Shown: positions 16,342-23,556, counted from the stretch's first letter. The stretch is DNA of 24,490 bases from UBA1447 sp964568955 (GCA_964568955.1 CAZMSM010000030.1:1-24490), one strand, 5' to 3'. A program made the numbers and translations. Notes: generated from the letters alone by a model not told the origin.

Positions 16342-16535
16342 CAATAGTCTCTACTTTTCCATAAGAGGTACCATTTCATTTTCTAATCGAGATAAATGGT
16401 TGAGATTTTATTTTGGGTGCAATGAATAATACTTGAATATGCGGAAGAACATCTGCGCGACAAATTTAGGTGCTGTTCCTGTATCGCTCGCAAGAATGGG
16501 ATAAGTTTTTAGGGAAGTTTTTAGCACAAATCTAA
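16342..16535. other. Non-coding spacer at the left edge of the Abi island
   Basis: About 195 bases between the sulfatase promoter and the first plus-strand promoter. I see no open frame with a ribosome binding site and no transposase or integrase motif. It may contain remnants of an insertion, but no end repeats can be seen. Confidence 0.4.
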
Positions 16536-16564
16536 TTGCATTTCTATTGTCCATGTTATATAAT
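16536..16564 (+). promoter_or_regulatory. Second, upstream plus-strand promoter candidate
   Basis: A perfect -10 TATAAT (16559-16564) sits 17 bases after a weak -35 TTGCAT (16536-16541). It would give a transcript starting about 80 bases before that of the main promoter at 16615-16643 and running into the same leader RNA. Confidence 0.4.
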
Positions 16565-16614
16565 CATCAAAGGTTCCCCGTTTTGAAAACTACTAGAGTT
16601 GATAAAAATTTTTG

Positions 16615-16643
16615 TTGACAAAATGGCTAATCCACCTTATACT
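16615..16643 (+). promoter_or_regulatory. Main promoter of the leader RNA and Abi gene
   Basis: A consensus -35 TTGACA (16615-16620), 17-base spacer and -10 TATACT (16638-16643). The predicted start is near 16650, about 90 bases before the Abi start codon. Confidence 0.82.
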
Positions 16644-16650
16644 AAATATA

Positions 16651-16713
16651 GTGATTGAGTTGCGGAAACCTGTGAGGCCCGCAAACAAAGGAGTTCCTGC
16701 GGGAACTCCTTTT
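16651..16713 (+). ncRNA. Candidate small structured RNA upstream of the Abi gene
   Basis: A transcript from the promoter to the terminator would be about 63 nt. It contains a hairpin with a 6-bp stem, TTGCGG (16660-16665) with CCGCAA (16679-16684). The loop holds an inner CCT-GTG-AGG element and is followed by the terminator hairpin. The sequence TGTGAGG in the loop recurs at 16729-16735, where it provides the ribosome binding site of the Abi gene. The layout is that of RNA-antitoxin or RNA-cofactor loci: promoter, short RNA, terminator, HEPN gene. No repeated ToxI-like units are seen. Structure was read by eye; expression and binding to the protein are inferred. Confidence 0.5.
16687..16713 (+). 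terminator. Intrinsic terminator between the leader RNA and the Abi gene
   Basis: A perfect 11-bp stem AAAGGAGTTCC with GGAACTCCTTT (16687-16697, 16702-16712) on a TGCG loop, followed by only a short U stretch ending at 16713. It ends 27 bases before the Abi ATG, inside the leader. It would limit read-through into the gene while releasing the small RNA. Confidence 0.75.
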
Positions 16714-16740
16714 CACATATTTATGGTTGTGAGGTAAAAT

Positions 16741-17691
16741 ATGCCTGTTTCACAAAAGAAGCCAAAGCCATTTCTCTCGTACTCACAACAAATAGATAAA
16801 CTAATGAATGATAAAAACCTACAAATCAGCAATAAAGCTTATGCAGAAGAAACCCTTAAACACATAAGCTATTTCGCATTGATCAGCGGTTATAAAGATC
16901 TTTACCAAAATCCGACTACAAAAAAATATAAAGACGGCACATCCTTTGAAGAGATTGTTGCCTTATATAAATTCGATGAAAATCTCAGAGAGTTATTTCT
17001 CAAGTATCTACTATTTTTTGAGATTAACATGCGTTCACTGATTTCATATTATTTCACACAAACACACGGTGTACTTCAATCTGCCTATCTTACAACTACA
17101 AACTTTGATTTTACTGCATCTAAAAAAACGCGTGTTTTGAAATTAATTGATATCTTCAATAAAGCTATAACCTCAAAAGATTGCGCTTACATAAAATATC
17201 AAAGAGATACTTACAACAACGTTCCGCTTTGGGTATTGGTTAAAGAGCTTACTTTTGGAAATATCTCTATTATGTATTTTTGTTTGTCGCAAAGCATGCA
17301 AAGTAAGATTAGTAAAAACTTCGATAAAATTAACGAATCAGATATGGCTCAATACCTTAAAGTATTGTCAAAGTTTAGAAACGTTTGTGCGCACAACGAG
17401 CGCCTTTTTTCATATCGTACAAGAGATTCAATCCCAGATACAACACTTCATCGAAAACTGGAAATACCAAAACAAGGGACTCAGTTTGTCAACGGAAAAC
17501 AAGACCTATTCGCCGTTGTTATTTCATTAAGATACTTTTTACCTTCTGATGAGTATCTACTGTTTAAAAGAAAACTAGGGAGCATTATTTCAGATTTTTG
17601 CCGACAAACAACGCATGTTACCGAGGCAGATTTGCTCAAACAAATGGGTTTTCCAAATAATTGGAAAAACATATCAAAGTATAAGCCATAA
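16741..17691 (+). CDS. Abi_2 (AbiD/AbiF-type) HEPN abortive-infection protein
   Basis: 316 residues. ATG 16741 follows GTGAGG at 6 bases. Early segments match the Abi_2 family (Pfam PF07751): a first helix with YSQQIDKLMN, then YFALISGYKDLY, then KFDENLRELFLKYLLFFEINMRSLI. The C-terminal half has FRNVCAHNERLF, giving R213-x4-H218, the HEPN ribonuclease signature. No signal peptide or membrane segment is present, so it should be cytosolic. Relatives in lactococci block phage growth. From memory, AbiF-type proteins have also been described with a bound noncoding RNA and proposed as relatives of Cas13; I cannot verify that here. Base composition is visibly more AT-rich than the neighbours, suggesting horizontal acquisition. 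The gene stands alone, behind the small RNA and terminator. Confidence 0.9.
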   Translation: MPVSQKKPKPFLSYSQQIDKLMNDKNLQISNKAYAEETLKHISYFALISGYKDLYQNPTTKKYKDGTSFEEIVALYKFDENLRELFLKYLLFFEINMRSLISYYFTQTHGVLQSAYLTTTNFDFTASKKTRVLKLIDIFNKAITSKDCAYIKYQRDTYNNVPLWVLVKELTFGNISIMYFCLSQSMQSKISKNFDKINESDMAQYLKVLSKFRNVCAHNERLFSYRTRDSIPDTTLHRKLEIPKQGTQFVNGKQDLFAVVISLRYFLPSDEYLLFKRKLGSIISDFCRQTTHVTEADLLKQMGFPNNWKNISKYKP

Positions 17692-17732
17692 ACTAAGAGC
17701 GCACAAATTTGTGCGCTCTTAGTTTATGGCTT
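17683..17732. terminator. Perfect 50-bp palindrome, bidirectional terminator candidate
   Basis: The two 25-base arms 17683-17707 and 17708-17732 are exact inverse complements meeting at AAATTT. The left arm includes the last two codons and the stop of the Abi gene. It separates the Abi gene from the convergent lipoprotein gene. No long U-run follows on either side, so it may act as a terminator, a 3' stability structure or both. Confidence 0.75.
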
Positions 17733-17792
17733 TACCAAAAAATGATACGAACATGAGACTTTCCGGTGCTAATGTGCAAATAACAATATAAA

Positions 17793-18938
17793 TTATTCAA
17801 CGGCCACCGGCACCCATTTGTTCATTAAAATATCGTCCCGGTAAACCTGCTCCGTAAGAAGGTTCACTGCATAAAAATCTTCTCGTACAAAATGCTCTTC
17901 ATGGTCTGTACCCACAGCAATCACATAGTATTCTTTGCCATCGATGGTGGTGGTACCTCCATCGAATAAAACTTTCATACCCATGTCTAATTGTTCTCTT
18001 ATCTCCTTTACTCTGCTTCTGACGAATTCAAAAATCAAAGCTTGAGTTTTCGCCTCGTCATTCAAAATGCTCCCGGGATGATTTTCATTGTCTGCGTTCA
18101 CGACATCTATAAGATTACCGGCTTCATCCGTTGTCACAAGATAAACCCTGCCTTTTGTCATATCATCCTCTGAAATGTACAGTATCGAGCCTTCCACAAT
18201 GTCATAAAGCACACTTTCGGTCACATCGTTTTCATAAAGAGTCATTGCTTCGGGGTACATCGCTGCGTAATCTAAATTCGGGGGTGTCCACCGGACGTCA
18301 TCAAGCCAAAGGCTTTCCTTTTTGGCATCCATGCCCCAATAAACCGCATAGAACTCTTGGTTTTTGTGGGGAGTAAGTTTTTGTTTTTCCCCGCTTACCT
18401 TTTCACAGATTATTTCGTCAGGCAAAACCCGCTCATCCTCCGGGTCGTCGTTCGTCGCCAGAAGGTTAAAGACGGAATCCAAGTTACCGACAAAAAATAA
18501 ACCCATTACACGCTTCCCGTCATAAACAGTCCGATGAAGGAATAAAAATTTTCCACCCGTGTCAACTGTATCCGTAAGCTCAAAAGAAATCATGTCAGGG
18601 GCTTGATCTTGCTTTGCATGTATCCTATTAAGACTTATTTTGCCTTTGTAGTCCGCTTTGGCTTCATCTGTCAATAAATCATAAAACGACAAATCAACAT
18701 TTTGTTTTTCGTCAATACGCATTTTTAGAACAACGTTGCTCTTATTTGTAATACTGCAAACCCAGTCGCCTGTAAGGTACTCCTTTATACCCTCCAAAGT
18801 GCTTAAGTTCGGTGCTGATATTGGTTTGCTTTCGACCGTGTTTGAATTCATCGTTGAGTCGGGTTGGGAAATACGAGTGCTACAACCACCCAAAATCACC
18901 ATACAGACAAGCAATACTGCTATCCCCTTGCGTTTCAT
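17793..18938 (-). CDS. Lipoprotein of unknown function
   Basis: 381 residues with a clear lipoprotein signal: MKRKGIAVLLVCMVILGGC, lipobox LGGC with Cys19. It should be anchored to the outer face of the membrane. A Ser/Thr/Asn-rich linker follows to about residue 45. A first domain (about 50-170) looks like a beta-rich fold (GDWVCSITNKSNVVLKMRID). The last 150 residues contain EYYVIAVGTDHEEHFVREDFYAVN and end in YRDDILMNKWVPV, a layout common in Firmicutes lipoproteins. No enzyme motif was seen. It starts 14 bases after the TPM gene, and its AGGGGGG ribosome binding site overlaps that gene's stop codon, so it is very likely the last gene of the stress-type operon. Confidence 0.8.
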   Translation of the reverse strand: MKRKGIAVLLVCMVILGGCSTRISQPDSTMNSNTVESKPISAPNLSTLEGIKEYLTGDWVCSITNKSNVVLKMRIDEKQNVDLSFYDLLTDEAKADYKGKISLNRIHAKQDQAPDMISFELTDTVDTGGKFLFLHRTVYDGKRVMGLFFVGNLDSVFNLLATNDDPEDERVLPDEIICEKVSGEKQKLTPHKNQEFYAVYWGMDAKKESLWLDDVRWTPPNLDYAAMYPEAMTLYENDVTESVLYDIVEGSILYISEDDMTKGRVYLVTTDEAGNLIDVVNADNENHPGSILNDEAKTQALIFEFVRSRVKEIREQLDMGMKVLFDGGTTTIDGKEYYVIAVGTDHEEHFVREDFYAVNLLTEQVYRDDILMNKWVPVAVE

Positions 18939-18952
18939 CGTATTTCACCCCC

Positions 18953-19756
18953 CTAGAATTTTCCCGCGCCATTTGACGAACCGCCACTGCCGCTAGACGA
19001 CCTCGAACTTGGTGGAGTCTTTTCTATTTTTGTGCGGGTTTCGCTCCTGGAAACAAATTGGTCTACCTTCATCGTCAGATTGGGGCCGCTATCGGTCATA
19101 AAATTGTCTGCCGTGCGCTGAGATACGGCGGTTTTCATCTGCCCTAAGAATATAAAGCACACCACGCCTGCGATAATCAAAGGTACCAGTATGACGATGG
19201 CAAGCCTTATCCAGAATGAGCCCTCACTGCTTTCCTGTGCAAGTTCTTCGTTGGTGTCCACATCAAACGGCGTACCGTTTTCAGCCGTCTTTAAAAGCTC
19301 GGCCGTTTGGTTGAGATAGGCGTAAAAGGCATCATAATAATTGTTTTCGCCAAGCTGCGGTAAAAGGTAGTCGTCTTCCAAAACACCTTTTCCGTAGTCT
19401 GTAAATGCTGTGTTGCCGGCCCCGACCGTTGTAAACGTGTAATCCCGCTCTTTCATGCTGATAAATAACATCAATCCGCTTTTATCCGCACCATAGCCAA
19501 AGTCGTATTCATCATAAACAGCCCTCGCAATGTCAACAATGTCGCCCTCACCTTTATCCTCAATAATCACGATGCTCACTTCACATTGATATTTGTCGGT
19601 TATCTCTTGGGCTAACTCATTAAGCTTGGAATTTTCATCTTCCGATAGCAATTCAACTTCGTCGTAGACCAAATCAAGTTGTGCCGCCTGAACCGGTAGA
19701 AGCATAACAAGGGTAATGGAGAGCATTAATAAAACCAATGCAGTTATCTTTTTCAT
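18953..19756 (-). CDS. TPM-domain membrane protein, YdjH-like
   Basis: 267 residues from ATG 19756. This start is chosen because AGGGGGG lies 8 bases upstream; an in-frame ATG at 19774 overlaps the previous stop (ATGA) but has no ribosome binding site. A signal sequence (MKKITALVLLMLSITLVMLL...) precedes a TPM domain (TLP18.3/Psb32/MOLO-1, Pfam PF04536) over about residues 25-150: VYDEVELLSEDENSKLNELA, CEVSIVIIED, and GADKSGLMLFISMKERDY. A transmembrane helix follows (about residues 180-205), then a cytoplasmic tail ending in a Ser/Gly-rich stretch. In B. subtilis a TPM protein (YdjH) works with YdjG and YdjI in tethering PspA to the membrane under envelope stress. It is translationally close to the preceding zinc-ribbon gene. 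Exact role here is inferred. Confidence 0.86.
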   Translation of the reverse strand: MKKITALVLLMLSITLVMLLPVQAAQLDLVYDEVELLSEDENSKLNELAQEITDKYQCEVSIVIIEDKGEGDIVDIARAVYDEYDFGYGADKSGLMLFISMKERDYTFTTVGAGNTAFTDYGKGVLEDDYLLPQLGENNYYDAFYAYLNQTAELLKTAENGTPFDVDTNEELAQESSEGSFWIRLAIVILVPLIIAGVVCFIFLGQMKTAVSQRTADNFMTDSGPNLTMKVDQFVSRSETRTKIEKTPPSSRSSSGSGGSSNGAGKF

Positions 19757-19770
19757 TCCAAATACCCCCC

Positions 19771-20850
19771 TCATAATAAGATGATGCCAAGCAGCACCAT
19801 CAGCGGCAATGAAATGCCGGCAAACCAGGCAAAAAACTTGCCTCGGTCAACAGGCAAATCGCCAATAAGCTTACCGGTTTGCCCGTTCATCGCAAAAAGA
19901 AAATCTTTGCCGTTCCACTTGGTGTTGAGCATCCATACCGGAAGAAAGGCATATTTTACGTCACCCGGCTGAATGTCGATATCAGAAGATTCTACGCTCT
20001 TGCTTTCATAGCCGGTTACTGTTGAGGCAAAGGATTCTTCCGTACTTGTACGGATTCGACTATTGGCGCGTTCACTGCAAACGTCTGCTTCCACATCATA
20101 TTTATCCGCCAGATAGCCCGGTAGGTAGGCGGAGGAAAAAGGCACAAGTGCAGTGTAATCGAAAGGTTCTATTGCATCCATATGTGCATCGGGCATTTTG
20201 GTGGACCCATCCACGGGCACCTTTTCAAATGCGATGTCACCCTGCCGCACCACATGGTAAGTCTCCGTAACCGTTACCTCTTCGTCGCCTTCTGTGTAAG
20301 TATCTTTTTTGGTTGCACGGTAGCGGATGTCCGCATCGCTCTTTCCATCAAACAACCAAAACGGAACATAAACGCCCTTGATGTCATCCACTTTATTTTC
20401 AGCCGAAAAAGACTTTGGTAAGAATTTTTTGCCTTTATAGTGTTTTTTGAGGGCCGCTTTGGCAGCCTCTTTATCCATTTTGAAGGGAATGACAAAATCC
20501 GGCCTGAGCATCCCGGTAAATTGACCGGGCACAACGGTTGGATTGTTACAATAGGGACAAGAAGTGGCGGCGGTGGTATCATCACAAATAATTTGTGCAC
20601 CGCACGAAGGGCAACCGTATGCACGCATGTGTGCAGCTTCTTCACCGCCCCATTCATCCGTCACAAATTCCCAGTCGGGCTCACTTTTCGCATCCAGCGT
20701 CGCTTGCTCTTTATCGGCATACAACAATTCCATTGCTGCTACCTCAAAGGCTTCGCCGCAATACTCACATGCAAGTTTTCCATTATCACTTGAAAAATGA
20801 AGTGGTCCCGTACAAGACGGGCATTGATAGTTTGTTACCTCTATGGCCAC
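19771..20850 (-). CDS. Double zinc-ribbon membrane protein, YdjG-like
   Basis: 359 residues. GTG 20850 is the start, with AGGAGG 7 bases upstream. Two zinc ribbons lie at the N-terminus: Cys10-x2-Cys13 with Cys28-x2-Cys31, and Cys80-x2-Cys83 with Cys98-x2-Cys101. A soluble domain follows with KMDKEAAKAALKKHYKGKKFLP, GVYVPFWLFDG and FLPVWMLNTKW. A single transmembrane helix forms the C-terminus (FFAWFAGISLPLMVLLGIIL). This matches proteins annotated as TFIIB-type zinc-ribbon proteins next to TPM and SPFH genes; B. subtilis YdjG is the named example. It overlaps the TPM reading frame by four bases if the upper ATG of that gene is used. The likely role is a membrane partner in an envelope-stress complex; zinc binding is predicted. 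Confidence 0.85.
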   Translation of the reverse strand: MAIEVTNYQCPSCTGPLHFSSDNGKLACEYCGEAFEVAAMELLYADKEQATLDAKSEPDWEFVTDEWGGEEAAHMRAYGCPSCGAQIICDDTTAATSCPYCNNPTVVPGQFTGMLRPDFVIPFKMDKEAAKAALKKHYKGKKFLPKSFSAENKVDDIKGVYVPFWLFDGKSDADIRYRATKKDTYTEGDEEVTVTETYHVVRQGDIAFEKVPVDGSTKMPDAHMDAIEPFDYTALVPFSSAYLPGYLADKYDVEADVCSERANSRIRTSTEESFASTVTGYESKSVESSDIDIQPGDVKYAFLPVWMLNTKWNGKDFLFAMNGQTGKLIGDLPVDRGKFFAWFAGISLPLMVLLGIILL

Positions 20851-20877
20851 AGGATTTCCTCCTCATACTATTTTATG

Positions 20878-21405
20878 TTATGCCCAAGGGTCAGCTGAAA
20901 CAGGGATGCGAATATCACTCAGAAGCATTTGATCCCATAGGAACCACTCGCCGCTCGACTCTTTTTTTCTTATTTGTACCGGGCGAGGGCTATCCGCGCC
21001 GCTTGATTGCAAGTAAAGTTTAGCATACCCTGCTTCATCAAAACTCGTCGGTACAGTGGATACGGTTACCGTATAAGGCTCGGTGGGTTCATATCCATTC
21101 GCGGGTGAGCTTCCATCAAAATAGGAAAAAGGCAAATACTCTTTCCCCCTTAAACGATCACTGATAAACTGTATGTCCCGTACAGAGAGCCCTTGGGGAC
21201 CTTTCAGAAGATTCATCATTTCTATCGCAACATCTTTATCTGTCGGCCACAGGCATAGTGCGGGTATTAACAGGGCCGCAGCATAATGAGGCTCCTGCAA
21301 GCCTGCTTGAGGCAAGGCACGAAGCATCTCCGGAGTCGTTGGGAGTTTTTCTAAAACGACTTGCCAAGATTGTTTACCTGTTTGCTTGTTCGTATTCCAC
21401 TGCAT
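20878..21405 (-). CDS. Conserved-type protein of unknown function (possibly DUF6935)
   Basis: 175 residues; ATG 21405 follows AAGGAGG at 7 bases. There is no signal peptide or membrane helix. The N-terminal half is alpha-helical (PTTPEMLRALPQAGLQEPHYAAALLIPAL) and contains IEMMNLLKGPQGLSVRDIQFISDRL. The second half has YLPFSYFDGSSPANGYEPTEPYTVTV and LYLQSSGADSPRPVQIRKKESSGEWFLWDQMLL, like a small beta domain. From memory it resembles the uncharacterised DUF6935 family; I am not certain. It lies 27 bases before the YdjG-like gene. An intrinsic terminator hairpin ends only about 22 bases upstream of its start, so expression must depend on read-through from the genes before it. Confidence 0.75.
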   Translation of the reverse strand: MQWNTNKQTGKQSWQVVLEKLPTTPEMLRALPQAGLQEPHYAAALLIPALCLWPTDKDVAIEMMNLLKGPQGLSVRDIQFISDRLRGKEYLPFSYFDGSSPANGYEPTEPYTVTVSTVPTSFDEAGYAKLYLQSSGADSPRPVQIRKKESSGEWFLWDQMLLSDIRIPVSADPWA

Positions 21406-21426
21406 ACATATTCCTCCTTAAAATAC

Positions 21427-21472
21427 AAAAAGGTCAACAGGAATATATGAATCAACTATATTCCTGTTGACC
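21427..21472 (-). terminator. Intrinsic terminator inside the SPFH/TPM gene cluster
   Basis: A perfect 16-bp stem (21457-21472 with 21432-21447) with a 9-base loop is followed on the minus strand by five U residues (21431-21427). It stands 8 bases after the DUF4428 stop. Only about 21 bases separate the U-run from the next start codon, and they are occupied by the ribosome binding site. Confidence 0.88.
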
Positions 21473-21480
21473 GGCTACTA

Positions 21481-22203
21481 TTACCCTTGCATCGCACCGC
21501 CGCAAAACTCACAACATCCGCTTGCATCCGGGATGGTGGTGGCCCCGCAGTAGGGGCATAGTTGCGCTACTTTGGGTGCTTTGGCAGCGGCCGCGTTTTC
21601 ACGTACTTCCCGGCGAACTTCGGTAAGAGCCGTTTTTATCTCATTTGCTTGCCGCTCCATTTCCCGATATTCCACCGAACCGCGCATATCAACACGTCTG
21701 TCGTTGATTTTAAAGCTAATCTCATTAAACCAAGGCGAGTTGACATGAATAGTAATATGAAAATCATAGTCATAATCATACCTGGGCGGGCTATAGCCGA
21801 CTTCCCTCCCTTCTGCGTCCTTGCGCTTCTCCTCTGTTCTGCTTTCACGTATTTCTGTTTGGCAACCGGTCACCTGAGAAAAATTGATCACATCAGGATT
21901 ATCGTTCTGCCAGTTACCGGAAGATGTTACAATAAATTTGCCGGCATCTTCATCCAACAGTACCATGGTATTTCCTCCAATGGTGCGAGTAGCATGAAAA
22001 GCAGCAACCTGGTTCTTATTGTCCTCTCGATATGCTAAGTGCTCTTTAATTTCCGAAAGACTTGTTTTGCGTCGGTCGGTTGTGAAGGGGGAAAGTAGGC
22101 TTGCGCAATCCTTACACATATTCCCATCCTCAAGTTTTCGGTTACCTAAAAGACCAATCTTTTCTCCACAAATATCGCAGTATTTTTTGTCAAAAAGTCC
22201 CAT
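21481..22203 (-). CDS. DUF4428-domain protein with C-terminal zinc ribbon
   Basis: 240 residues; ATG 22203 follows AGGAGG at 6 bases. The N-terminus is a DUF4428-type treble-clef/zinc ribbon: Cys9-x2-Cys12, GLLGNRKLEDG, then Cys30-x2-Cys33. The middle (about 55-175) is a beta-rich domain with FIVTSSGNW and FHITIHVNSPWFNEISFKIND, like the PH-type folds found beside this ribbon. A charged helix (REMERQANEIKTALTEVRREV) leads to a second ribbon with Cys216-x2-Cys219 and Cys231-x2-Cys234. No signal peptide or membrane helix is present. It lies 21 bases after the SPFH gene, so it is co-transcribed with it. Function unknown; two zinc sites predicted. Confidence 0.83.
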   Translation of the reverse strand: MGLFDKKYCDICGEKIGLLGNRKLEDGNMCKDCASLLSPFTTDRRKTSLSEIKEHLAYREDNKNQVAAFHATRTIGGNTMVLLDEDAGKFIVTSSGNWQNDNPDVINFSQVTGCQTEIRESRTEEKRKDAEGREVGYSPPRYDYDYDFHITIHVNSPWFNEISFKINDRRVDMRGSVEYREMERQANEIKTALTEVRREVRENAAAAKAPKVAQLCPYCGATTIPDASGCCEFCGGAMQG

Positions 22204-22224
22204 AGTGAGCCTCCTACAATATAA

Positions 22225-23556
22225 TTATGATACATCCCCGTCATCAAAAGGATCCCCGCATTCCGGGCAGAACTTTGGCGGAGCGGATTTGTCTTTTGGT
22301 TCCCAACCACACTTGTCGCACTTGTATTGTGGAACGCCGGCAGGCTTTGCTTTGCCACACTCGGCACAGAACTTGCCTTTGTTTGTGACACCGCAGCTAC
22401 ACGTCCAACCGTCTGCTTGCGGCTGTGGTTTGCCACACTCGCTACAGAACTTGCTTGTGTTCCCACTATGACCACAAGCACACGCCCATCCGGCGGGAGC
22501 CGCGGTCTGTGCAGGCGGTTGTTGCTGTTGCTGTTGTTGCTGTTCTTGCCCCATTTGAAACAGGTTTTGGGCGTTTGTTCCACCCGCCTGCCCTGCCATG
22601 TTCATCCCCATGAAAGCCATAGCCGGGCCTGCGCCTTCGTTGGCTGCCGCACTTTGCATGGCTGCCGCCTGGGCACCGACCATATGTGCTGCCGCCATTG
22701 TGGGATTGCGAAATGCAGCATTGCGTTGTAGCTCTTTTATCATCTTTTCATCTTCATCACTGGCTTTCACAGAGGAAACACCGAATGATACGATTTCAAG
22801 ACCACGCAAGTCACTCCACTTTTCGCTAAGAACACCATTTAGTGCTGTTGCAAGCTCCATCGTGTGACCCGGCAATGCGGAATAGCGAATACCCATCTCA
22901 CTTATTTTTGCAAACGCAGGTTGCAGGGCTGTCATAAGCTCACTTTTAAGCTGCCCATCGATGGTGTCGCGTGTGTAGTCATCGGAAATGTTGCCGCAGA
23001 CATTCGTATAGAAAAGAATGGGATTCATAATGCGATAGCTGTATTCGCCGAAACAGCGAATTGAAATATCAATATCAAGCCCGACATTACTGTCTATCAC
23101 GCGGAAGGGAACCGGGCTTGGGGTTCCATATTTGTTGCCGATTAACTCTTTGGTGTTAAAATAGTACACGCGGGTGTCCTTACCCGGGCTCCCACCGAAC
23201 TTGAAACGCGCCCACACGCTTTGTAGGGATGCACGCGCATTTTCACCTAAATTACCCCCGGCAAACAGCGACGGTTCGCCCCCCACGTCAAAGGTATACT
23301 CGCCGGGTTCGGCACAAAGGTCAAGCACTTTACCTTGCTCGACGATAATCATGCACTGCCCGTCTGCTACGGCTATCCCCGAGCCGTTTGAAATGATGTT
23401 TTCCTCCCCTTTTGTGTTGGATGAACGGCCCGTGACACGCTTTTGTCCTTTGGTGACCATTACGTTTTCACGAAGAGAATCACAGTAGAAGAACTCCTTC
23501 CACTGGTCAGCCAAAACGCCGCCACCGGCACCCAATGCAGCTTTGATTAAGCCCAT
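22225..23556 (-). CDS. SPFH-domain protein with three C-terminal zinc ribbons, YdjI-like
   Basis: 443 residues; ATG 23556 follows AAAGGGGAA. The N-terminal two thirds match SPFH proteins of the virion-core/YdjI type: DQWKEFFYCDSLRENVMVTKG, a core with GSGIAVADGQCMIIVEQGKVLDLCAEPGEYTFD, then RVYYFNTKELIGNKYGTP and ISIRCFGEYSYRI. A helical segment with ISEMGIRYSALPGHTMELATALN and EIVSFGVSSVKASDEDEKMIKELQ follows. Residues about 290-330 are Ala/Met-rich, then eight Gln in a row encoded by mixed CAA/CAG. Three zinc ribbons end the protein (about 357-376, 384-402, 411-434). B. subtilis YdjI is a membrane-microdomain SPFH protein that recruits PspA. The DUF4428, zinc-ribbon and TPM genes downstream support the same kind of assembly. 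Confidence 0.88.
   Translation of the reverse strand: MGLIKAALGAGGGVLADQWKEFFYCDSLRENVMVTKGQKRVTGRSSNTKGEENIISNGSGIAVADGQCMIIVEQGKVLDLCAEPGEYTFDVGGEPSLFAGGNLGENARASLQSVWARFKFGGSPGKDTRVYYFNTKELIGNKYGTPSPVPFRVIDSNVGLDIDISIRCFGEYSYRIMNPILFYTNVCGNISDDYTRDTIDGQLKSELMTALQPAFAKISEMGIRYSALPGHTMELATALNGVLSEKWSDLRGLEIVSFGVSSVKASDEDEKMIKELQRNAAFRNPTMAAAHMVGAQAAAMQSAAANEGAGPAMAFMGMNMAGQAGGTNAQNLFQMGQEQQQQQQQQPPAQTAAPAGWACACGHSGNTSKFCSECGKPQPQADGWTCSCGVTNKGKFCAECGKAKPAGVPQYKCDKCGWEPKDKSAPPKFCPECGDPFDDGDVS

Noticed and set aside
16651..16740. Riboswitch or T-box in the Abi leader
   Set aside because: The leader is too short and lacks the conserved motifs of known classes. The arrangement fits a small RNA plus terminator better.
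22500..22560. Trinucleotide repeat encoding eight glutamines in the SPFH gene, as a phase-variable tract
   Set aside because: Codons are a mixture of CAA and CAG, so the tract is not a perfect slippage repeat, and changes would stay in frame in a linker.
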